Assembly (NCBI RefSeq): GCF_000716335.1
Contig: NZ_KL591015.1
Span: 153,077-174,432, forward strand
DNA length: 21,356 nucleotides
From: Streptomyces sp. NRRL S-118
GTDB lineage: Bacteria > Actinomycetota > Actinomycetes > Streptomycetales > Streptomycetaceae
Direction: 5' to 3'
The notes beneath the pieces are model-generated. The model ran no database searches and was not told the origin of the DNA. It saw only the letters and a program-made list of their open reading frames with translations. Position 1 is the first letter of the stretch. The number at the start of each line of letters is the position of its first letter. The position numbers and the translations under genes are program-made. Below are positions 1 through 13,921 of the stretch, in pieces.

Positions 1-2659
1 GGCCCGTAGGGGTCGGCGACGAACCGCTCGGCGGTCGCGCCCGGCCGGTTCAGGTAGCCGCGGGCGAGGCCCGGTCCGGCGACGTGGAGCTCACCCGTCG
101 TGCCGTCGGGGACGGGGCGCAGCGAGGCGTCGAGGACGTACGCGCCGGTGCGGTCGAGGGGCCGCCCGATGCCCTCGGACCCGGCGGTGGCGAACACGGT
201 GGTCTCGGTGGGCCCGTAGCCGATGACAACGCGGGTGCCAGGGCACGCGGCCCGCACGCGCCGCACCGCGTCCTCCGCCACGAGGTCCCCGCCGGTCCAC
301 ACCTCCCGCAGCCCCGCCGGCGCGCCGGGCGCGAGGTCCGCGACGAGCCGGAACAGCTCGGCTGTCAGCCACAGTGCGGTGACACCCCCCTCGCGCAGGA
401 CCCGCTCCAGCAGCCCGGGCGTGAGCCGCCCGGGCGGGGCGACGACGACGGTCCCGCCGCCCAGCAGCGGCACCCACACCTCGTACGTCGCCGCGTCGAA
501 GGTGTGCGCGCTATGGAACAGCACGCACCGGTGCGCCCCGCCCGCGAAGCGCCGGTCCGCCGCGAGGTCCACGATCCCGCGGTGCGTGACGACGACACCC
601 TTGGGCTCACCGGTGGACCCGGAGGTGAACATCACACACGCGGCGTCGTCCGCACCGGCGGCCCCCGCGGGGGTGCTGCCGCAACCTGCGGGGCGCTCCG
701 GGGCGAACCCGGCTCCGGAGGGGTCCGCTACCGGAGGGGACGTGTCCGTGCGGTGGTGCTCCCCGGGGCCGGTTGCGGAGGGGTCCGCTACCGGAGGGGA
801 CGTGTCCGTGCGGTGGTGCTCCCCGGGGCCGGTTGCGGAGGGGTCCGTCGCCGGGGCGGGGGTGCTCGCGACGCCGCGGTGCTCCGCGTCCGCCGGGGGC
901 CCCGGGGGGACCGCCCCGGGGGAGCGGCCCGTCGCGCCGTGGGGCGGCGTTTCGCGGGCCTCCAGCGGGAGCCGTGTCACGCCCGGCGGCAGCCACGCGG
1001 CCGCCTCCGCCGTCACGGCGAACCGCACGCCCGCCGCGCCGATCAGGCGGGACAGGTGCGCGACCGGCTGCGCCGGGTCCAGGGGGAGGTACGCCGCCCC
1101 GGCCGTCAGCACCGCCAGCTGGGCGGCCACCAGCGGCACCGAGCGCGGGAGCAGCAGGGCCACCGTGTCGCCCCGCCGCACGCCCGCGGCGGTCAGACGG
1201 GCCGCCAGGGCGGCGGCGCCGGCCCGCAGCTCCGCATACGTCACCGCCCGGTCCGCCGAGCGGACCGCCACCGCGTCCGGGGTGCGGGACGCCTGGTACG
1301 CGAAGCGCTCCGGGACCGTCGCCGGACCCGGCAGCGCGCCGCCGGCCGGGCGGTCCGGGCCCGTGGACGCCGCGAGCAGCGCGGCCCGTTCGGCCGGCGG
1401 CAGCACGTCCAGCCGGCCCACCGGGCGGCCCGGGTCGCCGGCCAGCTCCTCCAGCGCCCGCTCCAGACGCGCCGCCACCGCGCCGGGCGCGATGCCCCGG
1501 CGGCAGGACACCCGCAGCAGCATGCGCTCACCGGCGACGACCGCCACGGTCACCGGGTAGTGCGTGGCGTCGTGCGCCTCCACCAGCCGCACGGCGGCCG
1601 TGTCCGCCTCCTGCGGGCGCGGATAGTTCTCGAAGGCCAGCACCGTGTCGAAGAGGTCCCCCGCCCCCGCCGCCCGCTGGACCCGGGCCAGCGGCACGTG
1701 GTGGTACGGCGCCAGCCGCAGCTGCTCGTCCTGGAGGCGGCGCAGCAGCGCGCCCACCGGCTCCCGCCCGTCCAGCCGCACCCGTACCGGCAGGGTGTTG
1801 ACGAACAGGCCCACCATCCCCGCCACACCGGGGAGGTCGTGCGGCCGGCCCGAGACGACCGCCCCGAACACCACGTCACGCCCCCCGCCCGTCATGCGGC
1901 TCAGCACAAGAGCCCACGCCGCCTGCACCACGGTGTTCACGGTGACCCCGCAGTCGGCCGCCCGCCGCGCCAGCGCCGCACCGAGGCCGGCGGAGAGGGT
2001 CAGATCGTGCACGGCCGCGTCGAAGGGCCCGGACGCGGACAGCAGCGGGGGCCGCTCCAGTCCCGCCAGCGCCTTGCGCCACGCCTCCTCGGCGGCTCCC
2101 GCGTCCTGCCGCCGCAACCACGCCAGATAGTCCCGGTACGGCACCGGCGGCGGCAGCGCCCCGCCCGTGCACAGCGCCGCCAGGTCCCGCGCCAGCACCG
2201 GCAGCGACCAGCCGTCCAGCAGGATGTGATGGAACGTCAGCACCAGGTCGCGCTCCGCCACCAGCGCGGCCCGCAGCAGCGGCGGGCGCGTGACGTCGAA
2301 GGGCCGCTCCCGCTCCTGCTCCATCACCTCCCGTACGTCACCGGCGGCGACCTCCCGCCAGCCGGCCGCCGCCTCGCGCGGAATGAGCTGCACCGGCCGG
2401 TCCAGCCGCTCGTGCCGGAAGCACGCCCGCAGGTTCGGGTGCCGCTCCAGCAGGGCCCGCAGCCCGTCGCGCACGGCCCGGGCCGGCACCGCGACCCGGA
2501 AGCGGGCCTGCACGACGTACGGATCCGCCCCCTCCGCGCCGTCGCGCACCGCGTGGAAGTACAGGCCCTCCTGCGCGGGCGCCAGCGGCAGCACGTCCGC
2601 GATGCGGCCGCCCCCCGGTGCCGCCGGCGCGGCCCCCGAGGCGGTGCGGGGTGCCCCGC

Positions 2660-2663
<4 letters not shown>
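1..2663 (-). CDS. NRPS-3, C-A... (partial, runs off the left edge)
   Basis: Third NRPS of the operon. The GTG start at 2663 overlaps the NRPS-2 stop by 4 nt (GTGA) and has a GGAGG box 7-8 nt upstream. Only the first 887 codons are inside the window. A condensation domain comes first ([10 protein letters not shown] near residue 25; HHILLDGWS near residues 144-152). That His-motif form is typical of C domains accepting a D-residue, which fits the epimerase ending NRPS-2. An adenylation domain follows, with [10 protein letters not shown] near 678-688, FDAATYE and GYGPTETT; the window ends just after RFVADPYG. Aligned by eye to GrsA, the pocket residues read D-A-Y-W-W-G-G-V-F, with the terminal Lys outside. 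This resembles the valine-type signature DAFWIGGTFK but is not a firm prediction. Between the core and A3 there is about 80 residues of extra Pro/Ala/Gly/Thr-rich sequence, including a perfect 20-residue tandem repeat. The carrier domain and end of the gene are not visible. Confidence 0.93.
716..847. repeat. Perfect 60-bp tandem duplication inside the NRPS-3 adenylation domain
   Basis: Positions 721-780 and 781-840 are identical over 60 bp. Homology extends 5 nt to the left, and 7 nt of a third unit follow before divergence. The unit is 20 codons, so the frame is kept; on the minus strand it encodes a Ser/Thr/Pro/His-rich peptide ([20 protein letters not shown]). It lies about 30 residues before the A3 nucleotide-binding motif, in a place where most A domains have only a short loop. 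Exact identity suggests recent slippage or unequal recombination, or ongoing conversion. Confidence 0.97.
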
Positions 2664-7224
<4,561 letters not shown>

Positions 7225-7225
<1 letters not shown>

Positions 7226-8544
7226 CAGAGGCCCTCCCGGAGTGCGGCCAGCCGGTGCAGCCCGGCCAGTACGTCGTCGCGGCCGAGGCCGAAGTCGATG
7301 AAGCAGGCCACCTCGTCGGCGCCGAGGTCGCGCAGGTCGGCGAGCATGGTGCGGCAGGTCTCCGCCGAACCGAGCAGCGACCCCCAGGTGAGGTAGCGGC
7401 GGTACGCGAACTCGGCGAGCATCGCGGTCTGTTCGCCGGTCAGCGCGGCGGTGCGGTCGTCGGCGGACCGGTTGGCGGAGGTCTGGCGCACGTACGAGCG
7501 CAGGTACGCCTTCAGGGGCCCGGCCACCAGGCGCCGCGCGTGCTCGTCGTCCTCGCCGACGAAGGTGTGCGCCATGAGCGTGACCCGGCCGTGCGGCCCG
7601 GTGCCCCCCTGCTCGGGTGCCGCGGCGCAGGCGGCACGGTACCGGGCGATCTTCCCGGCGAGCTCCTCGCGGCTCTGCCCGACGGTGGCGGCGAGCACCC
7701 CGGCGCGCAGCCGCCCGGCGGCCTCCCACGTCTCCGGGCTGCCGGAGGTGGTCAGCCACAGCGGCAGCACCGGCTGCACGGGCCGGGGCATGGGCCGCAC
7801 CGCCACCGGCTGCCCGGTGCCGTCCGCGTACTCCACCGCCTCACCCGCCCACAGCCGGCGCAGCACCGGCACGTCGCGCAGCATGCGCGCCCGGCGGTCG
7901 GCGTACGCGCCGGGGGAGACGGCGAAGTCGGCGGAGTGCCAGCCGGTGGCGACGGACAGCCCGACGCGGCCGTGCGACAGGTTGTCCACGACCGCCCAGT
8001 CCTCGGCGACCCGCAGCGGATGGTGCAGCGGCAGGACGACGCTCCCGGCCCGGATCGCGATCCGCTCGGTCGCGACGGCCAGCGCGGCACTGAGCACCGG
8101 CGGGCTCGGGAACACCTGCCCCACCTGCTGGAAGTGCCGCTCGGGCGTCCACACGGCGTGGAACCCGAGCCGGTCGGCGGCACGCGCGACGGCGAGGATG
8201 TCCTCGTACGCCCCCGCGTGCCCCCCGAATCCGCCGCCGGAGCGGGCCACGGGGGAGGAGCCGTCGGCCGTGCGTGTCCGCGTGCTGCTGTTCGTGCCCG
8301 CGCCGGTGCTGGTGCCGGTGCCGGCGCTGGGGCCTGCGCCCAGCCCTGCCTTCGTGCGCGCGCCCGCTGCGGCGCCCGCGCCCGGGGCTCCGTTCAAGCC
8401 CGCGCCTGTGCCGGTGCCCGCGCCGGCACCTGCCGTGCGGCCGCCACTGCCGGAACCTCCGCCGCCCGCAGCGGAATCGCCGCCCGCGGGCGACGCCGCC
8501 GCGCCCGCCGCGTCCGCGCCGAAGAACATCACGCTCAGGTCCAC
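7225..8544 (-). CDS. Luciferase-like FMN monooxygenase (MupA/Atu3671 type) with a long N-terminal insertion
   Basis: A 439-residue flavin-dependent monooxygenase of the bacterial luciferase fold, of the kind often built into or placed beside NRPS/PKS genes. The GTG start at 8544 lies inside the end of NRPS-1 (10-nt overlap), with AGGAGG 4 nt upstream. Family hallmarks are VWTPERHF near 131-138, [50 protein letters not shown] and [11 protein letters not shown]. The first strand (VDLSVMFFG, 1-9) is separated from the next expected helix ([16 protein letters not shown], from about 113) by roughly 100 residues of Gly/Ala/Thr/Ser-rich sequence, where relatives have about 10-15. Hence the protein is longer than the usual 330-360. 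The reaction is not known; oxidation of a carrier-bound intermediate is inferred from position only. An internal ATG at residue 6 is a weaker alternative start. Confidence 0.9.
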
Positions 8545-11500
8545 GGCTCCTCCTGCCGCTGCCGGGGCACCCGCGGCCGCCGGGGGATCGGTGCCGGGCC
8601 GTCCGCGGGGGCGGCCGCCTCCAGGGCGGCGGCGAGCGCGGCCACGGTCGGCGCCTGGAAGATCTGCGCCGCGGTGACGGCGCCGCCCGCCCCGTCGCCG
8701 GTCAGCCGCGCGGCGACACGCACCGCCCGCAGGGAGTTGCCCCCCAGGGCGAAGAAGTCGTCGTGGAGCCCGACCTCCGCCACCCCGAGGACGTCCCGCC
8801 ACACGGACGCGATCCGCCGCACGGTCCCGCTGTCCGGGCTCGCGCCCCGCACGTCGGGGACGCCCTCCGCCGCGGTCGCCGCCCCGGCCCGCCGGGGCAG
8901 GGCGGGCAGCCCCGGCTCCGAGACCCGGACGTCCGGGTCCGCGGCCGCGCTCCGCAGCATGCGGACGAACGCGTCGGCGAGCCACTCCGCCGTCTCCCGG
9001 CCCAGCGCGGCCGCGCGGTACTCGAGGGTGATCGCCAGCCCCTCGGGCGCACCGGACGACGCGTAGTGGTCGGTCACGTCGACCAGGAGCCCGAAGCGCG
9101 CCGATCCCGTGCGGACCACCTCGACGGAGGCGTCCACCCCCGGCAGGTCCACCTCCGCGCGGGCGTTGTTCTGCAGGGCCAGCACCACGTCCGTGAACGG
9201 CTGCCGCCCCGGCCGCCGCACCGGGTTGAGAGCGTCGACGACCTCCTCGAACGGCACGTCCTGGTGCGCGAGCGCCGACAGGTCGGTGTCCCGTACGCGC
9301 ACCAGCAGCTCCCGCAGCGTCGGGTCGCCGGAGGCGTCGGCCCGCAGCACCAGCAGGTTGACGAAGAAGCCGACCACGTCGTCCACGGTCCCGTCGGTCC
9401 CGCGCCCCGCGACCGGCGCGGCGACCGCCGTGTCGTCCCCCGCCCCGGCGCGGGCGAGGACGGCGGCCAGCGCCGCGTGCAGCACCATGAAGAGCGTCGC
9501 CCCGTGTTCCCGGCCCAGCGCGACCAGCCGCTCGTGCGCCCCCGCGTCCAGGGCCCGCACCACCGTGCCGGCGTCCGCCCGCCCGGAGTCGTCCGCGCGC
9601 CAGGGAAGTTCCGGCGCCCTCACCCCGTCCAGCGCCTTGCGCCAGTGGGCGAGCCCGCCGTCCGGCAGGCCGCCCGCCCGCTCCCGCCGGCGCCGCGCGT
9701 GCTCGGCGTACCCGACCGGGAGCGGGGGCAGCGCCTTGCCCGCGTACGCCCGCGACAGGTCGCGGAACAGCGGCGGCAGCGACCAGCCGTCGGCGGCGAT
9801 GTGGTGCATCACCAGCAGCAGGGCGTGCTCGTCCGGGCGCTCCCGCACGGTGAACAGCACGGCGTGCACGGGAAGTTCGGTGCCGAGGTCGAACCGGTAC
9901 CGGGCCGCCTCGCCGATCCGCGCCTCCAGCTCCTCGCCCGGCACGACCCGGTGCGTGAACCGCGGCCGCGCCGCGTCCCCGGTCAGCACCCGCGGCACCG
10001 GCTCGCCGTCCACCGCGTCGAACACCGTCCGCAGGGCCTCGTGCCGCGCCACGACCACGCCGAGCGCGGCCTCCAGCGCGCCGGCGTCCACGGGGCCGCG
10101 CAGCCGGGCCAGCATGGGCATGGTGTACGCGACGCCCGCGTCGAGCTGGTCCAGGAACCACAGCCTGCGCTGGGCGTCCGACACGGCCGGACCGCTCTCC
10201 CCGTCACCCGCGCGCGCAGGACCCGCACCCGAGCCCGAACCCGAGCCCGAACCCGAACCCGCACCCGAGCCCGAACCCGAACCCGCACCCGAGCCCGAAC
10301 CCGAACCCGCACCCGAGCCCGAACCCGAACCCGCACCCGAGCCCGAACCTGCATCCGAGCCCGTGTCCGGGGCCTCCCCGGCCGGTACGGCCACCGATGT
10401 CAGCCGGGACGCCAGCTTCGCCGGGGTCGGCGCCTCGAACAGGGTCCGTACGCCGACCTCGGCGCCCAGCACCGCGTGGATACGGCCCAGCAGGCGCGCG
10501 ACCAGCAGCGAATGGCCGCCCAGCGCGAAGAAGTCGTCGTCGGCGCCGACGGACGGGACGCCCAGCACGTCGGCGAAGAGCGCGCACAGCGCCTGCTCGC
10601 GCTCGTCGCCCGGCCGGCGACCGCCGCCCGCGGGCCCCTCCGGCGCGGGCAGCGCCGCCCGGTCCAGCTTGCCGTTCGGCGTCAGCGGCAACGCGTCGAG
10701 CACCACGACCGCGTCCGGCACCAGATGGCGGGGCAGCACGCTCGCGGCGTACTCCCGTAACTCCGCCGCGACCGCCGTCCGTGTCCGCGCGGCCGCCTCC
10801 GTCCCGGCTTCCCTCCCGGCTTCCGTCCCGGCCCCCGTCCTCGTTTCCGCCCGCGCCTCCGTGTCGTGGGCGCCGTCGTCCCCCCGGCGCCCGACGACGT
10901 ACGCGACGAGCTGCCGCTCACCGGTGGCGTCCTCGCGGGCGACGACGGCGACCCGCCCCACGCCCGGGCGGCGCCCCAGGACGGCCTCGACCTCGCCCGG
11001 CTCCACCCGGAAGCCCCGGATCTTGACCTGGGCGTCCGCGCGGCCCACGAATTCGAGCACCCCGTCCGCGCGGCGCCGCACCAGGTCGCCGGTGCGGTAC
11101 ATGCGGGTGCCCGCCGGACCGTACGGGTCGGCGGTGAACCGCTCCGCGCTCGCCCCCGGCCCGCCCGCGTAGCCGAGCGCCAGCCCGGCCCCCGCGGCGT
11201 ACAGCTCCCCGACCGTGCCGTCCGGGACGGGCCGCAGCCGCGCGTCGAGGACGTACACCCGCTTGCCGTGCAGCGGCCGCCCGATGGGCACGCCCGCGGC
11301 ACCGTCCCGCACGTCGGCGGCGGTGATCCGGTGCGTGGTGAGGAACACCATCCCCTCCACCGGCCCGTACCCGTTGCTCAGCCGCAGCCCGGGCCACCGC
11401 TCCAGCGCCCGCGCCACGTGTCCGGCCGACAGGGCCTCCCCGCCGACGAGGACCTCGCGCACACCGTCCAGCGCCCGCGGATACTCGTCCACGACCACGT

Positions 11501-12239
11501 TGAAGAGACCGGCGGACAGATACACCGAGGTGACGCCGTGCTCGGCGACGAGACGGCCCACCACCACCGGGTCGGGCCGCTGCCCCGGATGCAGGACGCA
11601 GGTCCCGCCGTTCAGCAGCGGCCCCCACAGCTCCAGCGCGAACGCGTCCCACGACACGGGCGCGGCCTGCAACCACACCGCCCCGGGACCGAAGGAGGCG
11701 AAGTCCTGGCCCGTCAGGGTGGCGGTGACGGCGTGGTGGGAGGCGACGATCCCCTTGGGCCGCCCGGTGGACCCGGAGGTGAACATCACGCACGCCGCGT
11801 CCCGGTCCGCGCGCCGCGGCTCCCCGCCGCCCGTGTCCGGGCCCCGCGCGGCCCCGCGTACGGCGGACGCACCGCCCGCCGCCACGTCGATGCGCGCGCC
11901 GTGCTCCCAGCGCGCCCCCGCCCCGTCGACGACCAGCCGCACCCCCGCGTCGGCGGCCATCGCGCGCAGCCGCACCGCCGGGAAGTCGGGGTCGAGCATC
12001 ACGTACGCGGCGCCCGCCCGCAGCGTGCCCAGCAGGGCGACCACCATCGCGGCGGACCGCTCCAGGTATACGCCCACCCGCCCGCCCCGCGCCACCCCGC
12101 GGACGGCCAGCGCCCCCGCGAACCGGCCGGCGGCCTCGTCGAGCTGCCGGTACGTCAGCCGGTCGGCGCCGTGCACGAGCGCCACGGCACCGGGCGTGCG
12201 CCGCGCCTGCCGGGCGAACAGCTCGTCCAGACACGCCAT
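8535..12239 (-). CDS. NRPS-1, A-T-C-T (no A domain in the second module)
   Basis: A 1234-residue NRPS. The ATG at 12239 is 1 nt downstream of the mbtH stop. There is no clear ribosome-binding site, so coupling to mbtH is likely. An A domain starts at once ([17 protein letters not shown]), with [10 protein letters not shown] 154-163, the WDAFALELW region 197-205, NGYGPVEG 289-296, RTGDL 382-386 and NGKLDR 522-527. Carrier domain 1 has GGHSL (Ser577). A Gly-Ser repeat linker spans 627-673. The C domain (about 683-1120) has [10 protein letters not shown], 811-820, of LCL-like appearance. Carrier domain 2 has GGNSL (Ser1169). Lacking an upstream C domain, it should be the loading protein. Pocket residues by eye are D-A-L-Y-L-G-G-V-F-K; six of ten match the valine-type DAFWIGGTFK, so a hydrophobic residue is possible but unproven. 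A further 30-residue Thr/Glu/Arg/Gly-rich insertion interrupts the A subdomain at about 455-490. Confidence 0.95.
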   Translation of the reverse strand: MACLDELFARQARRTPGAVALVHGADRLTYRQLDEAAGRFAGALAVRGVARGGRVGVYLERSAAMVVALLGTLRAGAAYVMLDPDFPAVRLRAMAADAGVRLVVDGAGARWEHGARIDVAAGGASAVRGAARGPDTGGGEPRRADRDAACVMFTSGSTGRPKGIVASHHAVTATLTGQDFASFGPGAVWLQAAPVSWDAFALELWGPLLNGGTCVLHPGQRPDPVVVGRLVAEHGVTSVYLSAGLFNVVVDEYPRALDGVREVLVGGEALSAGHVARALERWPGLRLSNGYGPVEGMVFLTTHRITAADVRDGAAGVPIGRPLHGKRVYVLDARLRPVPDGTVGELYAAGAGLALGYAGGPGASAERFTADPYGPAGTRMYRTGDLVRRRADGVLEFVGRADAQVKIRGFRVEPGEVEAVLGRRPGVGRVAVVAREDATGERQLVAYVVGRRGDDGAHDTEARAETRTGAGTEAGREAGTEAAARTRTAVAAELREYAASVLPRHLVPDAVVVLDALPLTPNGKLDRAALPAPEGPAGGGRRPGDEREQALCALFADVLGVPSVGADDDFFALGGHSLLVARLLGRIHAVLGAEVGVRTLFEAPTPAKLASRLTSVAVPAGEAPDTGSDAGSGSGAGSGSGSGAGSGSGSGAGSGSGSGAGSGSGSGSGSGAGPARAGDGESGPAVSDAQRRLWFLDQLDAGVAYTMPMLARLRGPVDAGALEAALGVVVARHEALRTVFDAVDGEPVPRVLTGDAARPRFTHRVVPGEELEARIGEAARYRFDLGTELPVHAVLFTVRERPDEHALLLVMHHIAADGWSLPPLFRDLSRAYAGKALPPLPVGYAEHARRRRERAGGLPDGGLAHWRKALDGVRAPELPWRADDSGRADAGTVVRALDAGAHERLVALGREHGATLFMVLHAALAAVLARAGAGDDTAVAAPVAGRGTDGTVDDVVGFFVNLLVLRADASGDPTLRELLVRVRDTDLSALAHQDVPFEEVVDALNPVRRPGRQPFTDVVLALQNNARAEVDLPGVDASVEVVRTGSARFGLLVDVTDHYASSGAPEGLAITLEYRAAALGRETAEWLADAFVRMLRSAAADPDVRVSEPGLPALPRRAGAATAAEGVPDVRGASPDSGTVRRIASVWRDVLGVAEVGLHDDFFALGGNSLRAVRVAARLTGDGAGGAVTAAQIFQAPTVAALAAALEAAAPADGPAPIPRRPRVPRQRQEEPWT
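10225..10350. repeat. 24-bp tandem repeat encoding a (GSGSGSGA)n inter-domain linker
   Basis: A unit of 24 bp (GCACCCGAGCCC followed by two GAACCC, plus strand) repeats exactly at 10261-10284, 10285-10308 and 10309-10332. A partial copy follows to 10350, and a 36-bp variant copy lies at 10225-10260. On the minus strand it gives alternating Gly-Ser with Ala every eighth residue, between carrier 1 and the C domain of NRPS-1. The 6-bp sub-periodicity also creates long spurious reading frames in other frames. Confidence 0.97.
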
Positions 12240-12240
12240 G

Positions 12241-12456
12241 TCACGCGCCGCCGACGACGCCGGCCGGCCGTAAGTCGGTCCAGTGCGTCTCGACGTACGC
12301 GACGGCGTCCCGCCGGGGGCTCGCGCCGAGGGCGACGGTCCATCCGGCCGGCACGTCGATGCCGTCCGGCCACAGCGAGTGCTGCCCCTCGTCGTTGACG
12401 AGCACCAGGTACAGCCCGTCCTCGTCCTCGAACGGATTGGTGGGAACGTCGCTCAT
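12241..12456 (-). CDS. mbtH: MbtH-like NRPS accessory protein
   Basis: A 71-residue protein with the family signature NPFEDEDG, then [19 protein letters not shown] and ETHWTDLRP. MbtH-like proteins bind A domains and are needed for solubility or activity of many actinomycete NRPSs. The likely clients here are the A domains of NRPS-1, -2 and -3. The start ATG at 12456 overlaps the exporter stop by 4 nt (ATGA) and is preceded by a purine-rich GGGGGAAGAGGG box. The stop lies 1 nt before the NRPS-1 start. The length is normal for the family. Confidence 0.97.
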   Translation of the reverse strand: MSDVPTNPFEDEDGLYLVLVNDEGQHSLWPDGIDVPAGWTVALGASPRRDAVAYVETHWTDLRPAGVVGGA

Positions 12457-13817
12457 CCCTCTTCCCCCTTCGTCGGCTGCGCGTCGGGCAGCAGTACGTC
12501 GATGTCGCGCACGGAGCGCCGCGCGAGCCCCCACAGGGCCACGCCGATGCCGGAGAGCCCGGCGATGAGGAGCATCGCGGCCATGCCGCTGCCGGGGCCG
12601 TCCCCGAGGACCGGCCCGAGCACCACGAACACCCCGCTGCCGGAGGCCGCCTGCGGTTCGAAGACACGGTCGGCGAGCGGACCGGACACGGCGGTGGCCA
12701 GGGGTACGGAGATCTGGGAGAGGAACATGACAGCGCCGAAGACCCGGCCGTGCCACTCCTGCTCCACCTTGGTCTGGACGATCGACTGCATGGCCCCGTT
12801 GACCAGCGGCATGATCATCGCTCCCGCCAGGATGGCGGCGCACCACCCGACGACCCCGTCGGCCAGGGCCATCGCCACCTGGGCGGACAGGCACATGCCG
12901 ATGATCCCGGCCATCATGCCGCGCCCCCGGTTGCGGGGCCCGCCCCACGCGGCCATGAGCAGACCGCCCGCGACGCCGCCGATCCCGATGGCGGTGTTGA
13001 CGCTCGCCAGCGCCGCGGGATCGTTCCCGGTCCGGGCGAGCACCATGGGCTGCACGGCGGCGAACCCGAAGACCATCACCAGGTTCACCACGCAGAACGT
13101 CAGGATCAGATCGCGCAGGCCCGGCTTGTGGAACAGATGGGCCAGCCCCTCCCCGGCCTCCCGCAGGATCCGCTTGCGCGCCGCGGCGGGCGCGCGCCCC
13201 GCACCGTCCCCCGCGAACCGCACGACCCGGACGGCCACCAGGGCGAGCACGAAACTGACCAGGTCGGCGACGAGGATGAAGCCCACCCCGGACAGCGCCA
13301 CCAGGACCCCGCCCAGCGCGGGACCGGCGACCTCGGCCGTGCTCTTGGCGCTCGCCAGCATCCCGTTGGCGCGCTGCAACTGGTCCGCGCGCACCAGCAT
13401 CGGCACGGCCGACGCCATCGCGGGGAACTGGAAGGCCGCGGACACACCGAGCAGCGCGACGGCCGGGTACACCTGCCACGCCCGCAGCCCGCCGCCGGCG
13501 AAGTGCAGCGCGCACAGCGCGGCGACCACCAGGAGTCCGCCGGCATCGGCCAGCTGGAGCGCGGCCCGCTTGCTGCACCGGTCGATCAGCGCGCCCGCCA
13601 CCGGGGAGAACAGCACCTGCGGCAGCAGCGCGCACAGCGAGAGCATGGTGACGGCGGTGGCCCGCTCACCCGCGGACCAGGCTTCGATGATGAAAGCGAA
13701 CCGGAGCACGGAGTTGCCGACCAGCGACACCACCTGCCCGGCCCAGATGACCGAGAATCCCCCCATCCCTGCGAAGCGGCCAGGGCGGTGAGTTCGTGAC
13801 TCGGAGCCGCCCTCCAC
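12453..13817 (-). CDS. MFS transporter, probable peptide exporter
   Basis: A major facilitator protein of about 454 residues (GTG start at 13817) with some 12 hydrophobic segments. Visible landmarks are VIWAGQVVSLVGNSVLRFAF near the N-terminus, VAGALIDRCSKRAALQLADAG after helix 2 and GPALGGVLVAL in helix 5. It belongs to the enterobactin/macrolide-efflux-like group common at the head of siderophore and NRPS operons. Its role is inferred to be export of the peptide or self-resistance. It is the first gene of the minus-strand operon and overlaps mbtH by 4 nt. The start is uncertain. ATG at 13766 (MGGFSV) would leave almost no N-terminal tail. GTG at 13817 gives the tail length usual in relatives. 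GTG at 13835 sits 7 nt after a possible -10 box and could be leaderless. None has a good ribosome-binding site. Confidence 0.88.
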   Translation of the reverse strand: MEGGSESRTHRPGRFAGMGGFSVIWAGQVVSLVGNSVLRFAFIIEAWSAGERATAVTMLSLCALLPQVLFSPVAGALIDRCSKRAALQLADAGGLLVVAALCALHFAGGGLRAWQVYPAVALLGVSAAFQFPAMASAVPMLVRADQLQRANGMLASAKSTAEVAGPALGGVLVALSGVGFILVADLVSFVLALVAVRVVRFAGDGAGRAPAAARKRILREAGEGLAHLFHKPGLRDLILTFCVVNLVMVFGFAAVQPMVLARTGNDPAALASVNTAIGIGGVAGGLLMAAWGGPRNRGRGMMAGIIGMCLSAQVAMALADGVVGWCAAILAGAMIMPLVNGAMQSIVQTKVEQEWHGRVFGAVMFLSQISVPLATAVSGPLADRVFEPQAASGSGVFVVLGPVLGDGPGSGMAAMLLIAGLSGIGVALWGLARRSVRDIDVLLPDAQPTKGEEG

Positions 13818-13842
13818 ACGTAAGGACCTGCGCACGGCTCGA

Positions 13843-13871
13843 ACTTTCGCACAGGAGACCGACTCGATCAA
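13843..13871 (-). promoter_or_regulatory. Possible promoter of the minus-strand NRPS operon
   Basis: On the minus strand TTGATC (13871-13866) and GAAAGT (13848-13843) are spaced by 17 nt. The predicted transcription start would fall near the in-frame GTG at 13835. The -10 match to TAGRRT is imperfect, so this is a weak call supported mainly by position and spacing. Confidence 0.3.
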
Positions 13872-13887
13872 CCGTTCTTTGTAGGGT
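13859..13887 (+). promoter_or_regulatory. Probable promoter of the thioesterase-pptH-pptT operon
   Basis: The -10 TAGGGT at 13882-13887 fits the Streptomyces TAGRRT consensus exactly. At a 17-nt spacing the -35 is CCGACT (13859-13864), which keeps the central GAC. The predicted start near 13894 leaves a leader of about 28 nt before the ATG at 13922. It interleaves with the weaker promoter on the opposite strand. Confidence 0.5.
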
Positions 13888-13921
13888 GATGGCACGTCAA
13901 CACACCACGGGGGAAGAGGAC

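Noticed and set aside
10225..10350. CRISPR-like array
   Set aside because: Repeats are contiguous 24-bp units without spacers and are in frame within a coding linker.
8274..11172. Plus-strand open frames opposite NRPS-1, including runs of Arg-Thr or Pro-Glu
   Set aside because: Composition comes entirely from the 24-bp Gly-Ser repeat and third-position GC; there is no protein family resemblance.
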